Made by a program: the position numbers and the translations under genes. From positions 221,452-285,451 of the forward strand of contig JAJVDF010000162.1 of assembly GCA_022410635.1 (NCBI GenBank): DNA of 64,000 bases, read 5' to 3'. Source of the DNA: Tretioscincus oriximinensis (lineage: Eukaryota; Chordata; Lepidosauria; Squamata; Gymnophthalmidae). The notes under the pieces are model-generated. The model made no database searches, had not been told where the DNA came from, and saw only the letters and a program-made list of their open reading frames with translations. Shown here piece after piece: positions 1 to 10,489 of this stretch (positions are counted from its first letter, which is position 1; each line of letters opens with the position of its first letter).

Positions 1-346
1 AGAAGAAGAAGAAGAAGAAGAAGAAGAAGAAGAAGAAGAAGAAGAAGAAGAACTTGGTTCTTATACCCCGCTTTTCTCACCTTTCAAAGGGACTCAAAGC
101 GGCTTACAAGGATATATTTTGCCTGAAGGCTCACATTCTATCTTCCCCACCAGGCTATGGTGGTTCCCGTGTATCTACTTGCAGTCAGTTGCAATTTCTT
201 GCAATTCATGCTTTCGAATAGCTGGGTTGGCTAGAGCTACAGGCNAGTGGAAGGTGCTCACCCCTCCCCACTTCCAACACAGAACTTCGAAACCCCATCT
301 CCCAGGCGAGAGACGAATTCCTAAGCAACTGAGCTATCCGTGCCTG
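1..346 (-). mobile_element. tRNA-derived SINE, (GAA)n-tailed, copy A
   Basis: A minus-strand copy that continues past the left window edge. On the minus strand it has a tRNA-like head with A box TAGCTCAGTTG and a B-box-like GGTTTCGAAG, then a unique body, then a 3' end that reads GAGTCCCTTTGAAAGG, GCGGGGTATAAG and a (TTC)n tail, seen here as (GAA)n at 1-52. It is nearly identical to the copies at 2123-2418 and 21153-21464, so the family is probably young. One N lies at 245. The 3' end resembles the tails of L2/CR1-type LINEs in reptiles, which may supply its retrotransposition machinery (inference). Open frames across it are not genes. Confidence 0.85.
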
Positions 347-624
347 CAAAGAGTAGCATTATTTGCCTTTCAAAGTCACTTGTGCAACATCACATATACG
401 TGAAGTGACACTGAAGCAATTTTGTCACTCCTGATGAGCCTCTGAACAAAACGTTTTTCACCTTGGGTGAATGAGACAGTTGTTCTGATGAGGTCACTAA
501 ACATGTTTCCATAAATAGCTGCTTCCCTCAGTTAGGGTGCAAGAGGAGAAGAAAAGCAGGAGGAAAGATTCACTCTTCCTTTCCACATAGCGTAACTTAT
601 CCTGCACCACATTAGGTCCAAATT
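347..624. other. intergenic, no recognised feature
   Basis: Ordinary mixed sequence between a SINE and a fold-back fragment. No repeat, exon or regulatory motif is convincing. Confidence 0.5.
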
Positions 625-722
625 ATCTAGAACAGAGTCTTGTAGCACCTTAGAGACTTAACAACAAACAGGTAGGCACGATGAGTTTTTGTAGGCAAGT
701 CTACCTCTTCATGTCCAGATCA
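625..722 (-). mobile_element. fold-back/Penelope-like family, single degenerate arm
   Basis: Reads on the minus strand as a diverged arm of the family described at 62023-62225: a GAGGTAGACTTGCCTAC hairpin, then a CTCATCG stretch, AAGTCTCTAAGGTGCTACAAG. The flanks TCTAGAACAG and TCCAGATCAG (8 of 10 matching) may be a decayed target duplication. It is older than the copies at 24, 30 and 62 kb. Confidence 0.55.
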
Positions 723-779
723 GGTAACCTAGCTCAGGGCTACCAGTGGCACATGCGAGGGATGGCAGCATTTTGGTTG

Positions 780-1240
780 AGCCATCCTGTGACCCAACTG
801 TGAAGGTCAGAAGTGAAGGTTCTCAGAATCTGCAATTACCAGTCTGGGCTACTTTGGCTTCCTGAAGTGAATGCTTTCTGTGAAGAATGCCTGGTAAAAT
901 GAGGTCAGGCATCTTGGCTGTGAGAGACAATGCTTGCAGAGGATGCTAGGAATTGTAGTAAGACAAGCACAGCAATGACTTATGGGAAATGCCATGTGCC
1001 AAGGTTACAATGAAATGTAATGGGAAGACAGGTGTGGAATATTGAGGATGTGTGGGGAAGCAATCACAAATGATTTATTCCAGATTTCCAGTAAATTGCA
1101 GAATAAAACACAATGTGGGGGCCTAAGTATTGGATTTTCTCCAGACACTCTCTTGTGGTCCCTCCTCTTTTCCACCTGTGAACTGAGATCCCCAGGGNGG
1201 TAAAACAAGACAAGTTCCCATTATGAGCTCCTTAAACTTG
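780..1240 (+). repeat. dispersed repeat family C, copy 1
   Basis: Shares several stretches, such as GGAATTGTAGTAAGACAAGC and CACAGCAATGACTTATGGGA, with 45390-45560, and weaker parts with 38285-38480 and 55085-55260. No coding capacity or clear termini are visible. It is probably a non-autonomous DNA element, but the class is unresolved. Confidence 0.45.
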
Positions 1241-1860
1241 GTCCATAGAAGGTGTGGAACTGTGGTCTTCAAGCTTCCCATCATGTTTAATAAGCATGCA
1301 AAGTTTATATAAAAATGCTTGGATTTGCACCTGATTTATATTTTCCAATAACGAAGGCCAAGGTCATTTTGCTCAGACCCAGAGTCAGCAATCAGACAAA
1401 GAATGTCTTATCTTGGGGTGCATCATTTGCACAAAAAAGATGCTGATCCCAGTGCATTAATTTCNCCCTCCTACAGTGAAACCTCTGGAAAGCAGATTTA
1501 TTAAAAGACCCTCAAACAATATTAAGACCCGTCTCCTAATTTCCAAGTAGTGTAAAGATTAAAGTGTGAGTCTTAAAATCACTGAATGGAAACAGCTGCT
1601 GTTACGTGATTTGCAATAAATTGGCAAATAATTCTAATGATGCAAGAATACTTTGAAACCTTTGATTACTGTTGTTGCTGTTGAAGTGTCTATAGAAAAT
1701 GTTTGGCTTTATTAAGGAGGAGCAGGTGAGCACGGGGCTGCTTTCCTTAAATTTATTTTCAATTCCCTTCCTAATTACTTCTAACATAGAACTTACTTTT
1801 CACACACACAAACCTTTGTTGAGTTATCCTCCAACACCCCCAAATCCCTTCCCTGCTCTG
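1241..1860. other. intergenic, no recognised feature
   Basis: AT-leaning sequence with one N. The short open frames are chance-level and I recognise no repeat. Confidence 0.5.
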
Positions 1861-1865
1861 TCAAA

Positions 1866-2122
1866 GAAATAGAAGAAGAAGAAGAAATAGAAGAAGAAAT
1901 AGAAGAAGAAATAGAAATAGAAATAGAAGAAGAAGAAGAAGAAGAAGAAGAAGAAGAAGAAGAAGAAGAAGAAGAAGAAGAAGAAGAAGAAGAAGAAGAA
2001 GAAGAAGAAGAAGAAGAAGAAGAAGAAGAAGAAGAAGAAGAAGAAGAAGAAGAAGAAGAAGAAGAAGAAGAAGAAGAAGAAGAAGAAGAAGAAGAAGAAG
2101 AAGAAGAAGAAGAAGAAGAAGA
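1866..2122. repeat. long (GAA)n / (TTC)n microsatellite
   Basis: An interrupted GAA/TAGAA lead-in (1866-1925) is followed by about 66 uninterrupted GAA units (1926-2122). It abuts the 3' end of the minus-strand SINE at 2123-2418, so it is that SINE's (TTC)n tail grown to microsatellite length. The leucine-homopolymer frame read through it is an artefact. Pure GAA tracts of this length are known to form triplex (H-DNA) structures. Confidence 0.95.
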
Positions 2123-2418
2123 ACTGGGTTCTTATACCCCGCTTTTCTCACCTTTCAAAGGGACTCAAAGCGGCTTACTAGAATATATTTTGCCCGAAGG
2201 CTCACATTCTATCTTCCCCACCAGGCTGTGGTGGTTCCCATGTATCTACTTGCAGTCAGTTGCAATTTCTTGCAATTCATGCTTTCAAATAGCTGGGTTG
2301 GCTAGAGCTACAGGCTTGTGGAAGGTGCTCACCCCTCCCCACGTCCCACACAGGGCTTCGAAACCCGATCTCCCAGGCGAGAGACGGATTCCTAAGCGAT
2401 AGAGCTATCCGTGCCTGC
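2123..2418 (-). mobile_element. tRNA-derived SINE, (GAA)n-tailed, copy B
   Basis: Near full-length minus-strand copy. The tRNA-like head ends near 2418 (GCAGGCACGGATAGCTC on the minus strand), with a B-box-like GGTTTCGAAGCC. The 3' end next to the GAA tract carries GGTGAGAAAAGCGGGGTATAA. Body sequence matches copy A over its whole length. The A-box region reads TAGCTCTATCG, one of the few differences from copy C. Confidence 0.88.
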
Positions 2419-2493
2419 TCTCTTTTCCATACATGCCCAACTGGATCAGGCCCATGGCCCACCTGGTCCCAGCAAGCTGCTTCTATCATAGCC

Positions 2494-2684
2494 TAGGCTG
2501 ACCAGATGACCCCTTTTGGGCGGGGTGAAAACCCAGTTTTGGGGTGCCTCCCAGTTTTTAGTGAGGGAANTTTTTNAAAAAAAAATCATTATTTTTTGTA
2601 AACAAATTTCTTCAGCAAAAACCAGGAGGCACCCCAAAAGCAGGTTTCCACCCCCCACCCAAAATGGGTCATCTGGGCAGCCCA
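2494..2684. mobile_element. palindromic hAT-like MITE, copy 1
   Basis: Near-perfect palindrome. The left arm starts TAGGCTGACCAGATGACCCC and contains GGGGTGCCTCCCAGTTTTTAG. The right arm returns as AAAAACCAGGAGGCACCCC and ends GGGTCATCTGGGCAGCCCA. An A/T-rich loop separates the arms. It is flanked by an exact 8-bp direct repeat TCATAGCC (2486-2493 and 2685-2692), the size expected for hAT transposases. It has no coding capacity and must be mobilised in trans. Confidence 0.9.
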
Positions 2685-2692
2685 TCATAGCC

Positions 2693-4030
2693 TACATTAG
2701 CATGCAGATGGCAGGCCCCTATTCCAAACTACTGCCATAATAAGGCTTTGATCAGATTGGGCCAATGATAAAAGACCCTCAGCCCTGGTTCCTCATCTCC
2801 TTCTAAACTTTCTTCAGTCCCAAAGTAGGGGCCTAATCTGGTTTTTTTCTCCCCTCAGTGTCATTGACTTTAACAGCCTAATAAAGTCTTTCATCGCTCC
2901 CCACCCCTGAGTTACTTGGCTGGCAACAAGTCAGGGGATGTAACAAACTAAGTCATTGAATGTTGTTCAAACTGTCAAATCCTTTTCAGCGCGTTCCCCC
3001 CTTGCCAGCCTGTCCTTGTGTATTTGGAGGAGGAGGTGGGTGGGTAAGGAAGCCAAGGAAAGTAGGGGAGGGAACCTTTGGTGGCAAAATGCCCACCCAG
3101 GCTTGGCCTTCATCCAAATTAACCTCCTCATGTATCCATTCTCTTTTCTTTCCACGGGCACAAGGGCTTTCCAATGTAGTCTGCTTGCCCCCGCACAAGC
3201 TCACACATGCACGTGCACCCTGGCACACGGAGACCAATGGGATGACTTTTCAACAACTTTGCTCACAAGTGGCCCTCAGTGCAAAGCCTGCCACCTTCCA
3301 GCTCCTTCTCAGCAGGTTGGACAGGTGCCAGGGCTTTAAAAGCCAATTGAACCCCTTCCACCTTTTGTTGAGGACTGTTAAAGCCCTGATCTGATTTTAT
3401 TGACTCCGTTGTGCCAGGGAGAGGAAGGGTGCCAAGGGGACGCCAGCACGCCGGCTGAACTCCACCAGCCACATGGAGAGGGACCGTGGCACACTTTGTG
3501 AGAGGCATTCTCCAGGGACACAAAAGGCAAGGGTGTTCTCCACGCGGCAGGCGGCTGGGGGAGTTACAAACTGCCTCCCCCATCAATTCCTTGGGCTTCT
3601 TTTCCTCCTCTTGGCCTCTTTGTGAGTCGCATAGAGAAGGATTTGAAGGTCAAGTGAGGTAAGGTGGCTTCGTCTTTTGCTGGCATGCGATGTGGAGCCA
3701 TGACCACTAGGAGCAGCAGAGACACAAGAGAGATGGCTAAGCAGTTAATGCAGAATGAAGCTGGCTGCTACTGCTATCTGCTGGGACAGATTAAGGGACT
3801 GAAAATAGAGAGCTCCTTGTTCCATCCAGCTTCCAGAACTGTAATTTCCTTTCCACTTTTACTATTATCTAAATAAAAGGTGGGCCCTTCTGAGTTAGAG
3901 AATGCAAAAAAAAAAGTACATTGCTATTTTGCTGATGTGTTCTCTTATTCTGGAAGCAGATTGAAGTTGGATTAAAACTCATGTGTGACCAGGGCCAGAG
4001 GGGACCATTGTTTTTTTATTTACCTCTCTG
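2693..4030. other. intergenic, no recognised gene or repeat
   Basis: Moderately GC-rich between about 2980 and 3600, which leaves overlapping open frames of 100-144 codons on both strands. None has a recognisable domain, and frames open on both strands of a GC-rich stretch are expected by chance. It could be single-copy DNA, and it is worth a conservation check. Confidence 0.45.
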
Positions 4031-4033
4031 TCT

Positions 4034-5160
4034 TGACTTAGACCCCCTCCACATAACATTTTAAAAACCACAATGCTGTTAAGTTTGAAAATAACACAAT
4101 CGCGAGTCCTTGAATATGTACCCTCATCCTTTCGTCTCTTTAAATCCACGTGGAACAGACAAGATGACTAACCAGGAAGTAAATACTGAGCATGCTCAGT
4201 ACNTGATTCTGCGTTGCATTTCTGACATAGCTGTAAATATTATTTCATAATTCAAGCNTCTNTATTTAATATTCCATAGTTTGTCATATAGAGAAGTTTA
4301 TTTGCTGTTGTTTAAAGTTACTGTAACTTCAGCTTGCAGTTTGCTTTCTACTTTGCATTTCCGGTCTAACCACCTTTTGCCACCTCTTTGTAATACCCCA
4401 GCCCAGCCCTTTTGTTTCAATAGTAAGTTGGCCAATTCTTCATTTCCCCTTCTGGCTGTGTATGTGCGAAGTATTAGATGTTCAGTGGTGNATGATGTTC
4501 TGCTGGCTACATGGTGAGAAGATTGCCAGCCAGGAAATGAACCCTGAAGGACCCCAGAACAAAGGAATGGATTGGGCAGAGGGCAGGATGTTTACAGAAG
4601 CAAGAGGGAGCCTGGGAGATGTTTTGCACCAGCTGACTGCCTGAAACTCCTCCTGGAAGGGAGGCTTTAAAAGACCTGGCCACCAACAATCTTGATTCAC
4701 TTCTTCCTTTCCTTTCCAGAAGTAAACCATGCTTACACCTGAAGCCTTTTGTCTGTGTGGTTATTTTTGCAACAGGCTTCTAAAACTTTCTGCTTTTTGT
4801 CTGCTCTCTTTAGAGCAGACCCCCAGCCAGGCTGTGATCTCTCTAGCTCACAATCACAGCTGGCTCCCAAGTCCCTTAAAGGGATGGTGGGAGAGAGATC
4901 TGGGTACCAGATCTTTTCTACAATTCTGCATTGCCTTGTGCTGGTGTCTTCTCAGGACACCCCATTAAGGATCTGTACCCACATGGAAACTTCTTGCCTT
5001 GTGGCTGGAGTCGTGGCCATTTTGGAAAATATCAGCAAAGGGACAAAGGAGCTTTTTTTCCAGGTACACTGTGAAAACTCTATTGGCACATGGGGTGGAG
5101 CAAGCATGCTGCTGCTAAGAATGCAGTAGGAAAATCTCGTGTACCTGCAGCCTTATGCCC
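4034..5160 (+). mobile_element. non-autonomous DNA element family B, copy 1 (interrupted)
   Basis: The outer parts (4034-4225 and about 4920-5160) match 43676-44125 piece by piece: CCTCCACATAACATTTTAAA, ACCACAATGCTGTTAAG, TGAGCATGCTCAGTAC, then GCCATTTTGGAAAATATCAG and GGAAAATCTCGTGTAC. The middle (4226-4920) has no counterpart in the other copies and looks like a later insertion or a longer form. The termini are loosely inverted (CCNCTCCACAT and TCTCGTGTGC types). No transposase is visible. Confidence 0.6.
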
Positions 5161-5940
5161 CAAGATTTCAGATAACAATAAAACCAGTGGAAATTCATTC
5201 ATTAATTCAATTGTTAATATTTATAAATAAATAAATGAATGGCACCAACAAGTCATGTGCAGCTCCAGGTTAACTGCACCTCTATGCATTTTTCTTGACA
5301 GAGATACAGAAGAAGGTCATCTACTGTCACTACATGTGACTTCTTGAGCATTTCCATCAAATATGCCTCCACACCATACTGCACACCCACTGGAATGGCT
5401 ACATCACAAGTCCTGCAGCCCTGCAACAGAAGCCATTAGCATCAAAGGCCATGCTACTGAAAAAGCAGCTGTGCTGGAGGGGGCATACGTACAGGATGAA
5501 GATGGCACATGTACAGGACTAGTGGCTACAGGGACAGAGGAACACCAAAAAAGAGATGCATATTGACCACTGACAATGGTTTGCTCTGTCACACAAGCAT
5601 GAGGATTAGAGGCACACCATCCACAATGCTGTCTCTTCTGCTGAGAATGCATGCAGGGCTAGCCTCAAGGACAAAAGGCAAAANCCAGGATATCACTATA
5701 ACACCAAGTCCAGATTAGATATTCCCCTGTGGCCGAATCTGGTTATTCCCACATCATCCTTATCAGTTACCAGTGATCCTTCACAGATAACCTACTAGCA
5801 ACCCTCTGCATTCCAGACTGCTTGCTACAGCCTTTTCACATCTAGTAGGATCACATCTAGTAGGATACCATTTAGGGCTCATAGGACTGCTGCTCCAGGT
5901 GCAAGATATGGGTGGTACCACAGAGAAGGCCCTCCTGTGT
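5161..5940. other. intergenic, unrecognised
   Basis: Contains a small AAATAAAT run (5222-5240) and a short local duplication (ATCACATCTAGTAGG near 5825-5860). An open frame at 5363-5566 is not recognisable as a protein. Confidence 0.45.
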
Positions 5941-5943
5941 ATC

Positions 5944-6478
5944 NCTATCCCCTTATGAAGTCAGGTTGCAACGTCTGGGCCTCTTCAGCCTCAAAAGGTG
6001 GCATTTGAGAGGTGATCTATTTGAAGTGTTTAAAATCATGCATGGGGTGGATAAGGTGAATACAGGAAAAATATTTTCTCTATCACACAGCAATAGGACC
6101 AGGGGGCATTCATTGACACCGATGAGCAGGAGAGTGAGGACAGACAAGGGAAATATTTTTTCACCCAGGGGGTCATTGACCTGTGGAATTTACTTCCAGA
6201 AGAGGTGGCAGTAGCTAGCAGCCTGGATAGCTCCAAGACAGGGTTAGACATGTTCATGGAAGCCAAGGATATAAATAGCTACTAGGATGATAGTCCCTCC
6301 GAGATGGAGCAATGGGCAGGATTCCTGAAATGCCATTTGCAGGGCATCGAGAATATTTTGCCTTTTTCTATTCCAGACTGCCCAGGTGCAACTGGTAGGT
6401 CACTATGAGAGACAGAATGCTGGACTAGATGGACTGTGGCCTGATTCAGCAGGGCTCCTCTTATGTTCTGAAAGACAA
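5944..6478 (+). mobile_element. CR1 LINE, 5'-truncated, ORF2 C-terminus plus 3' UTR
   Basis: The 5' part translates as the C-terminal end of CR1 reverse transcriptase ORF2: RLQRLGLFSLKRWHLRGDLF, then FKIMHGVDKVN and RTRGHSL. After that it loses frame. The 3' UTR ends with the subfamily's CTGGACTAGATGGACTGTGG and CTCTTATGTTCTGA. The copy is 5'-truncated and shifted out of frame, so it is dead. The same subfamily recurs at 57.7 and 62.4 kb (plus) and 25, 42, 43 and 55 kb (minus). Confidence 0.88.
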
Positions 6479-7570
6479 CCAGCCATCTGTTTGAGATCTT
6501 AATTCACAGGCACCTATATGGCAAACATTCAGATTCCCAGGTTCCAGACCATTTAAGGTTTTGCATGTTAATATCAGCACTTTGAATTGAGTTCAGGACC
6601 AGTTTTACAACATTTACATTTCGCAAGCCAATATGTAAAATGAATTATCTATTTGGAAATTCCCATTTGCACGAATGTTTCTTTCTAGTTCTTTAGCAAA
6701 TATGAATGCATTTATAGATAAAGACGGGCCCAAAAATGTGTTTCAGTAAAACTAACATGCATCTATTACTTTCAAAAAATGTCCATCAAAGTTGAAATGC
6801 AAAAAACCTTAATTTCATTCACGCTAAGATGGAAGGCTGCCAGACAACATTCTACCTTACCTTCAGGTGTTAAAAGAGTCGATGTCATCAAAATAAAGCA
6901 GTAACGTGCTTAATATATATAAAGCAGGTTATGTAAAGCCTGAGTATTAGGATCAGCAAAAGATCAGTGCTGCTTTACTACAGAGCAAATTTTGCAAAAT
7001 GATTCACCCTGGAGTGTTATGTTTTTCTTGTCTCAGTAATTGGATACTTCGAATACCCTGAAGCTTCTTCAGGTGAGATAAATAGCAAGTTATCACAAAG
7101 TACCTAAATCTCACACTGTGGTGCTTCTGGACTATTCTGGTCCAGCTAAAAAGAGAACAATGAACTAAAAGGTCTTTCTTCCTCCCTTTGTTTGAATTTG
7201 CAGCCCTTTCGGTAGAGGTGGAGAGCCTTCTAAAGATACATCCAAGGCATTTTGACAACAGTTAGGAACTGCAAAGACACAGCAAGGGGCAACAACCTCC
7301 CACAGAATGATCATAAGCATATTCTTCAATAAGACAATGAAGAAAATATTCCCCTTCTGTGTCAGACATTTACAAAATACAACAAAACCAGGCAGTGTGT
7401 ATGTATACACGCCACCCAAATGCATACAAATATATTCTCGGTTCTAGTCACTTTTATGTTAACTTGAAGTATTTCCACTGCTTGAAAAGATAGGAAAAAA
7501 TACTTCAGACATCTTTGCTGGATTTCAAAGGCTCAAGGAATAATAACACGGAAGTTTTGCTGTGTATTAA
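6479..7570. other. AT-rich intergenic, no recognised feature
   Basis: No convincing exon or repeat. Short open frames only. Confidence 0.5.
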
Positions 7571-7574
7571 ATCA

Positions 7575-8485
7575 GATGCTGCTATAGTGAAATTAGTTAC
7601 CATACCAAAATGTGCGGAAAAGTTATCTGGGAATTGATAACTGATCAGATTAATAGATTAATTGGATCCCACAGAATTTGGAGTGGTCAAGGATGTGTTT
7701 TGTTAAATTTATAAAATTCTAGGACTAGGGTAAATGCAGAGGGTTTCAGTAATCACATTGAAATGGAGAAAGAAAATTGGATGCCATGAAATTAACACAT
7801 ATATATAGTTGACCAGTTGAAGTTCAGAGGATTATTTGGCTGAGAATCTCTAAAGTGTATGCTAGTTATATGGTTAAGAATAGGGGGAAAGTTTTATTGA
7901 GTGTGAACAAAGATTTAGCCCATAGATAAGAATTGTATAAAAATGTAAAAAAAGTTGTTGGGATTTTAATATTGAAAGTGGTTTTGCTCTGCAACCAGGA
8001 GGGGGAAATGGGTGGGTTGGAGAATATGTTGGGCTAGCAATCTTTGTTTTCTAGTTTTTTGGTTTGTTTGTGTTTAANGCACATGATATGCTTGGTTGAT
8101 TTTCATTTTGTTAAGTATGTTCATGAAAATAATAATGAAAAGATGGGGAAAAAACCCATACCAAAAAGGGCATCTGTGTGTCAAATGTGCAATATTTTGA
8201 AATGGTTTTGCTGTTTTTCTGACAATGCATTTTCTAATATCCTATGAACCTTCCAAGATAAAGTCAATTTCCAGTTGTTGGAAACAACCACAGGCATTTA
8301 ACCCTTTCAGTGATATGTACAAGGAAACCACTATGCACCAAATGAAAGGCTGACACACAAAACTAGAGATATGGAATGGATTCTTCAGTTGTGTAGCCTA
8401 TTTGAGAAAAATGTTTTTGAAAATGACTAACAAAAAATGATTTAGCTTGGTACAGAAGAACTATGGAATCCAGAATAAACAAGCC
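7575..8485 (+). repeat. unnamed repeat, paralogue 1 (split by an L1-like insert)
   Basis: The parts 7575-7610 and 8156-8485 align in order with 10490-10516 plus 10765-11145. Shared words include GTGTCAAATGTGCA, CTGACACACAAA, CTTCAGTTGTG and AAAATGATTT. The block is non-coding. It could be two copies of an ancient dispersed element or an old 2.6-kb tandem segmental duplication. Confidence 0.7.
7611..8155 (+). mobile_element. L1-like retrotransposon insertion, 3' fragment
   Basis: A 545-bp insert flanked by an exact 11-bp direct repeat CCATACCAAAA (7600-7610 and 8156-8166). It ends in A-rich sequence (AATAATAATGAAAAGATGGG then AAAAAAC). Near the end it has GTTTTCTAGTTTTTTGG and GTTTGTTTGTG, typical of L1 3' UTRs. 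The paralogous locus at 10.79 kb lacks it, which confirms that it is an insertion. Assignment to L1 is inferred from the long duplication, A-rich end and T/G-rich 3' region. No ORF2 domain is readable. Confidence 0.65.
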
Positions 8486-8950
8486 ATTTAGTTTAACCTT
8501 TTTGTTGTTCTATTTGTAGGGTTGCAAAGAAGCACGCTGCCTGCATTTTAGTCTTGTCAGTTATGTTTTGTGCCTTGCAATGCACTGGAGCATTTAAACA
8601 ATGAAAGAGTTTCCAGTGTCTGGCAGATCATGCAGGCCAAGCAATGACAATGATGGTATGGAGGTTCAAATGAGGAGTGGCAGGGGCACAGTTGACAGTA
8701 GTATTTCATTTGGCCTATCCTGATTACAGGTTCCCTAGACATACTTGAGGCCTGCCTTCTCCTGAACACATTTGATTTCATTCATAATTAATTTTGAAAC
8801 ACAAGGTGAGGCTTCTTTGCAACTAAGGCCATAATCACTGGGACTTTATTGCAGATTTTGCAAAGTATTTAGTTGAAAAAGATGGAAGAAACCAAGAGGA
8901 ATATATTGTAGGGATATATATGACTGAAACATAACAACAAAATAAAAAGA
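8486..8950. other. intergenic, no recognised feature
   Basis: Nothing recognisable. Confidence 0.45.
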
Positions 8951-8954
8951 CACA

Positions 8955-9330
8955 AGTATCCAGTAACTATTTATTTTCATTTCTGTACCACCCTATACTC
9001 AAAGTCAGGGTGGTTAATAATAAAAACCAAATCAATATATTAAAACAACAATATCTGAAAATAGGAGAGAGCAATTTTTTCAGCCAAAGGTCAGGTTAAA
9101 GAAATGCATCTTCAAGCATTTCCTGAATGCATACAGAGATGGTAACTTCTGCACTGCAAGGGGGAAAGTGTTCCGTAGTCTGGGGACCGCCACGGAGAGC
9201 CCCCCATCCCAAATACTAATCCCACCCTCTTTGCCACTGAGGGAGGTGGCAGAGTCAGGAGGGCCTCCTCTGCAGATCTTAAGGCACGGACAGGTTGATA
9301 CGGAAGAAAGAAGTCCTTTTGATANTTTGG
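8955..9330 (-). mobile_element. L2-type LINE fragment, ORF2 C-terminus and 3' end
   Basis: On the minus strand it encodes PVRALRSAEEALLTLPPPS then VAKRVGLVFGMGG, the C-terminal tail of an L2/CR1-clade reverse transcriptase that recurs at 34.0 and 35.3 kb. Downstream on the same strand is a typical reptile L2 3' end (ACCCTGACTTTGAGTATAGG then AAATAAATAGTTAC). Old and frameshifted. Confidence 0.75.
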
Positions 9331-9365
9331 GGGCAAGTTATGTGGCCAAAATATAGATACCGATA

Positions 9366-9930
9366 GCACTAAGAAGATACTAAATATTTTTATTGCTTTT
9401 ATCATTGTAAAACCAAAAGTAGCTGAGGGAAGATAGGGAGTAAAATAAATAATAAATAAGTAAATAAATAAGGCCATGTGCGCATGAATCTTTTCTACCT
9501 CGTTCGTAGCACAATCAGGATGTCTTGGGTGCAAGTGCTAAGTGTGTTTCAGTAGTTGACCTGTAATAAACACTGTTTTTTCCAAGAATAAACTATTGCT
9601 CTGGTATTCAGGCATTGTTCCAGAGAGCCTCCGTATACTCGCAAGCATATGTGTGTGCACAAATTAGATGCAAGATGATAAAACAATCGAGGACACAGTA
9701 ATTGTTTCTATTGGCTGTTGTGAGCAAAACAACAATTCTCAGACTGCACTNCCATGAGATTAATGAGCAATGTTACGGAATTGGGGCATTGGTCACGGAA
9801 TATACACGTTTGGTGTGCAGAGACATGCGATTACTATATTCTGGATTATAGCATTGCAGCAGTTTTTAAAGCATGGTGTGCACCTAGCCTAAGTAAGTAT
9901 ACAGCCCATGGACAAAATGCAACNTAAATC
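9366..9930 (+). repeat. dispersed AT-rich repeat interrupted by a DNA element
   Basis: The halves 9366-9470 and 9898-9930 match one continuous stretch at 27485-27595 (TTTTTATTGCTTTTATCATT, AAGTAGCTGAGG, then ACAGCCCATGGACAAAATGC). The 27.5-kb copy is therefore a paralogous empty site for the element at 9473-9897. Confidence 0.6.
9473..9897 (-). mobile_element. TIR element family A, copy 1 (about 425 bp)
   Basis: Non-coding element with imperfect inverted termini: left GGCCATGTGCGCATGA, right GTGTGCACCTAGCC. It matches the copy at 27930-28337 in the same orientation and 15330-15747 in the opposite one. Shared internal words include AATAAACTATTGCTC, TCTATTGGCTGTTGTGAG and ATTCTGGATTATAGCA. Length, inverted ends and lack of coding fit a non-autonomous DNA transposon, possibly hAT. 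The target duplication is unclear in the AT-rich flanks. Confidence 0.7.
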
Positions 9931-10489
9931 CACTCCTGTATGTGGGGCCTTATAGATGAGTGTTAATACCTAGAATAGGGCTTGGTAGCAAATTGGCAGC
10001 CAATACAGTTCTTTCATTACAGTGCAGTATTGTCATAGGTGGTCCGCAGTTTAGCGTCATCAAGTAAGGAGGTAAAAGCAACACTATTTTAAATTTGGTT
10101 TCCATTTCACTGAAGTGTCAGTGGTTTGACCCAGTTTGTGTAAAAATAAACATTACTTACTTAGGTCCTCTAGTCAGAATCTATAAACAACTGGATTTTG
10201 AAGAAGCGTTTAAGGAACCTATTTCTATGGTGTTGGTCTTGCTTCTAAGTTTCTATGCTTCTGTCCTTCCAGGAACAATTTGAAAGAATTGCCTCCTCTG
10301 ATGGTGAAGACCGATGACTTTTCCATCTGAGTTTCCTACAAAGCCTATCTGTGTGAATTAGAAAACAAAAAGTAAAGATATAGCCAAGGAGAAGGCTCAG
10401 TGGGGACGGGGCCTCTGTAGCACCATTCAGAAACAAGGGATGGTGGGAGGCTGCAGTTTCTACCCTTCTCCATCCTGTACCCAGTCACC
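9931..10489. other. intergenic, no recognised feature
   Basis: No gene or repeat recognised. Confidence 0.45.

Noticed and set aside
1861..2151. 96-codon minus-strand frame of almost pure leucine
   Set aside because: It is a translation of the (GAA)n/(TTC)n microsatellite.
2956..3394. Overlapping frames of 127 and 144 codons, plus 107 codons on the other strand
   Set aside because: Local GC richness keeps several frames open at once. No domain, no splice-site logic and no codon signal favour one of them.
5363..5652. Opposing 67- and 82-codon frames
   Set aside because: Not recognisable and without any supporting context.
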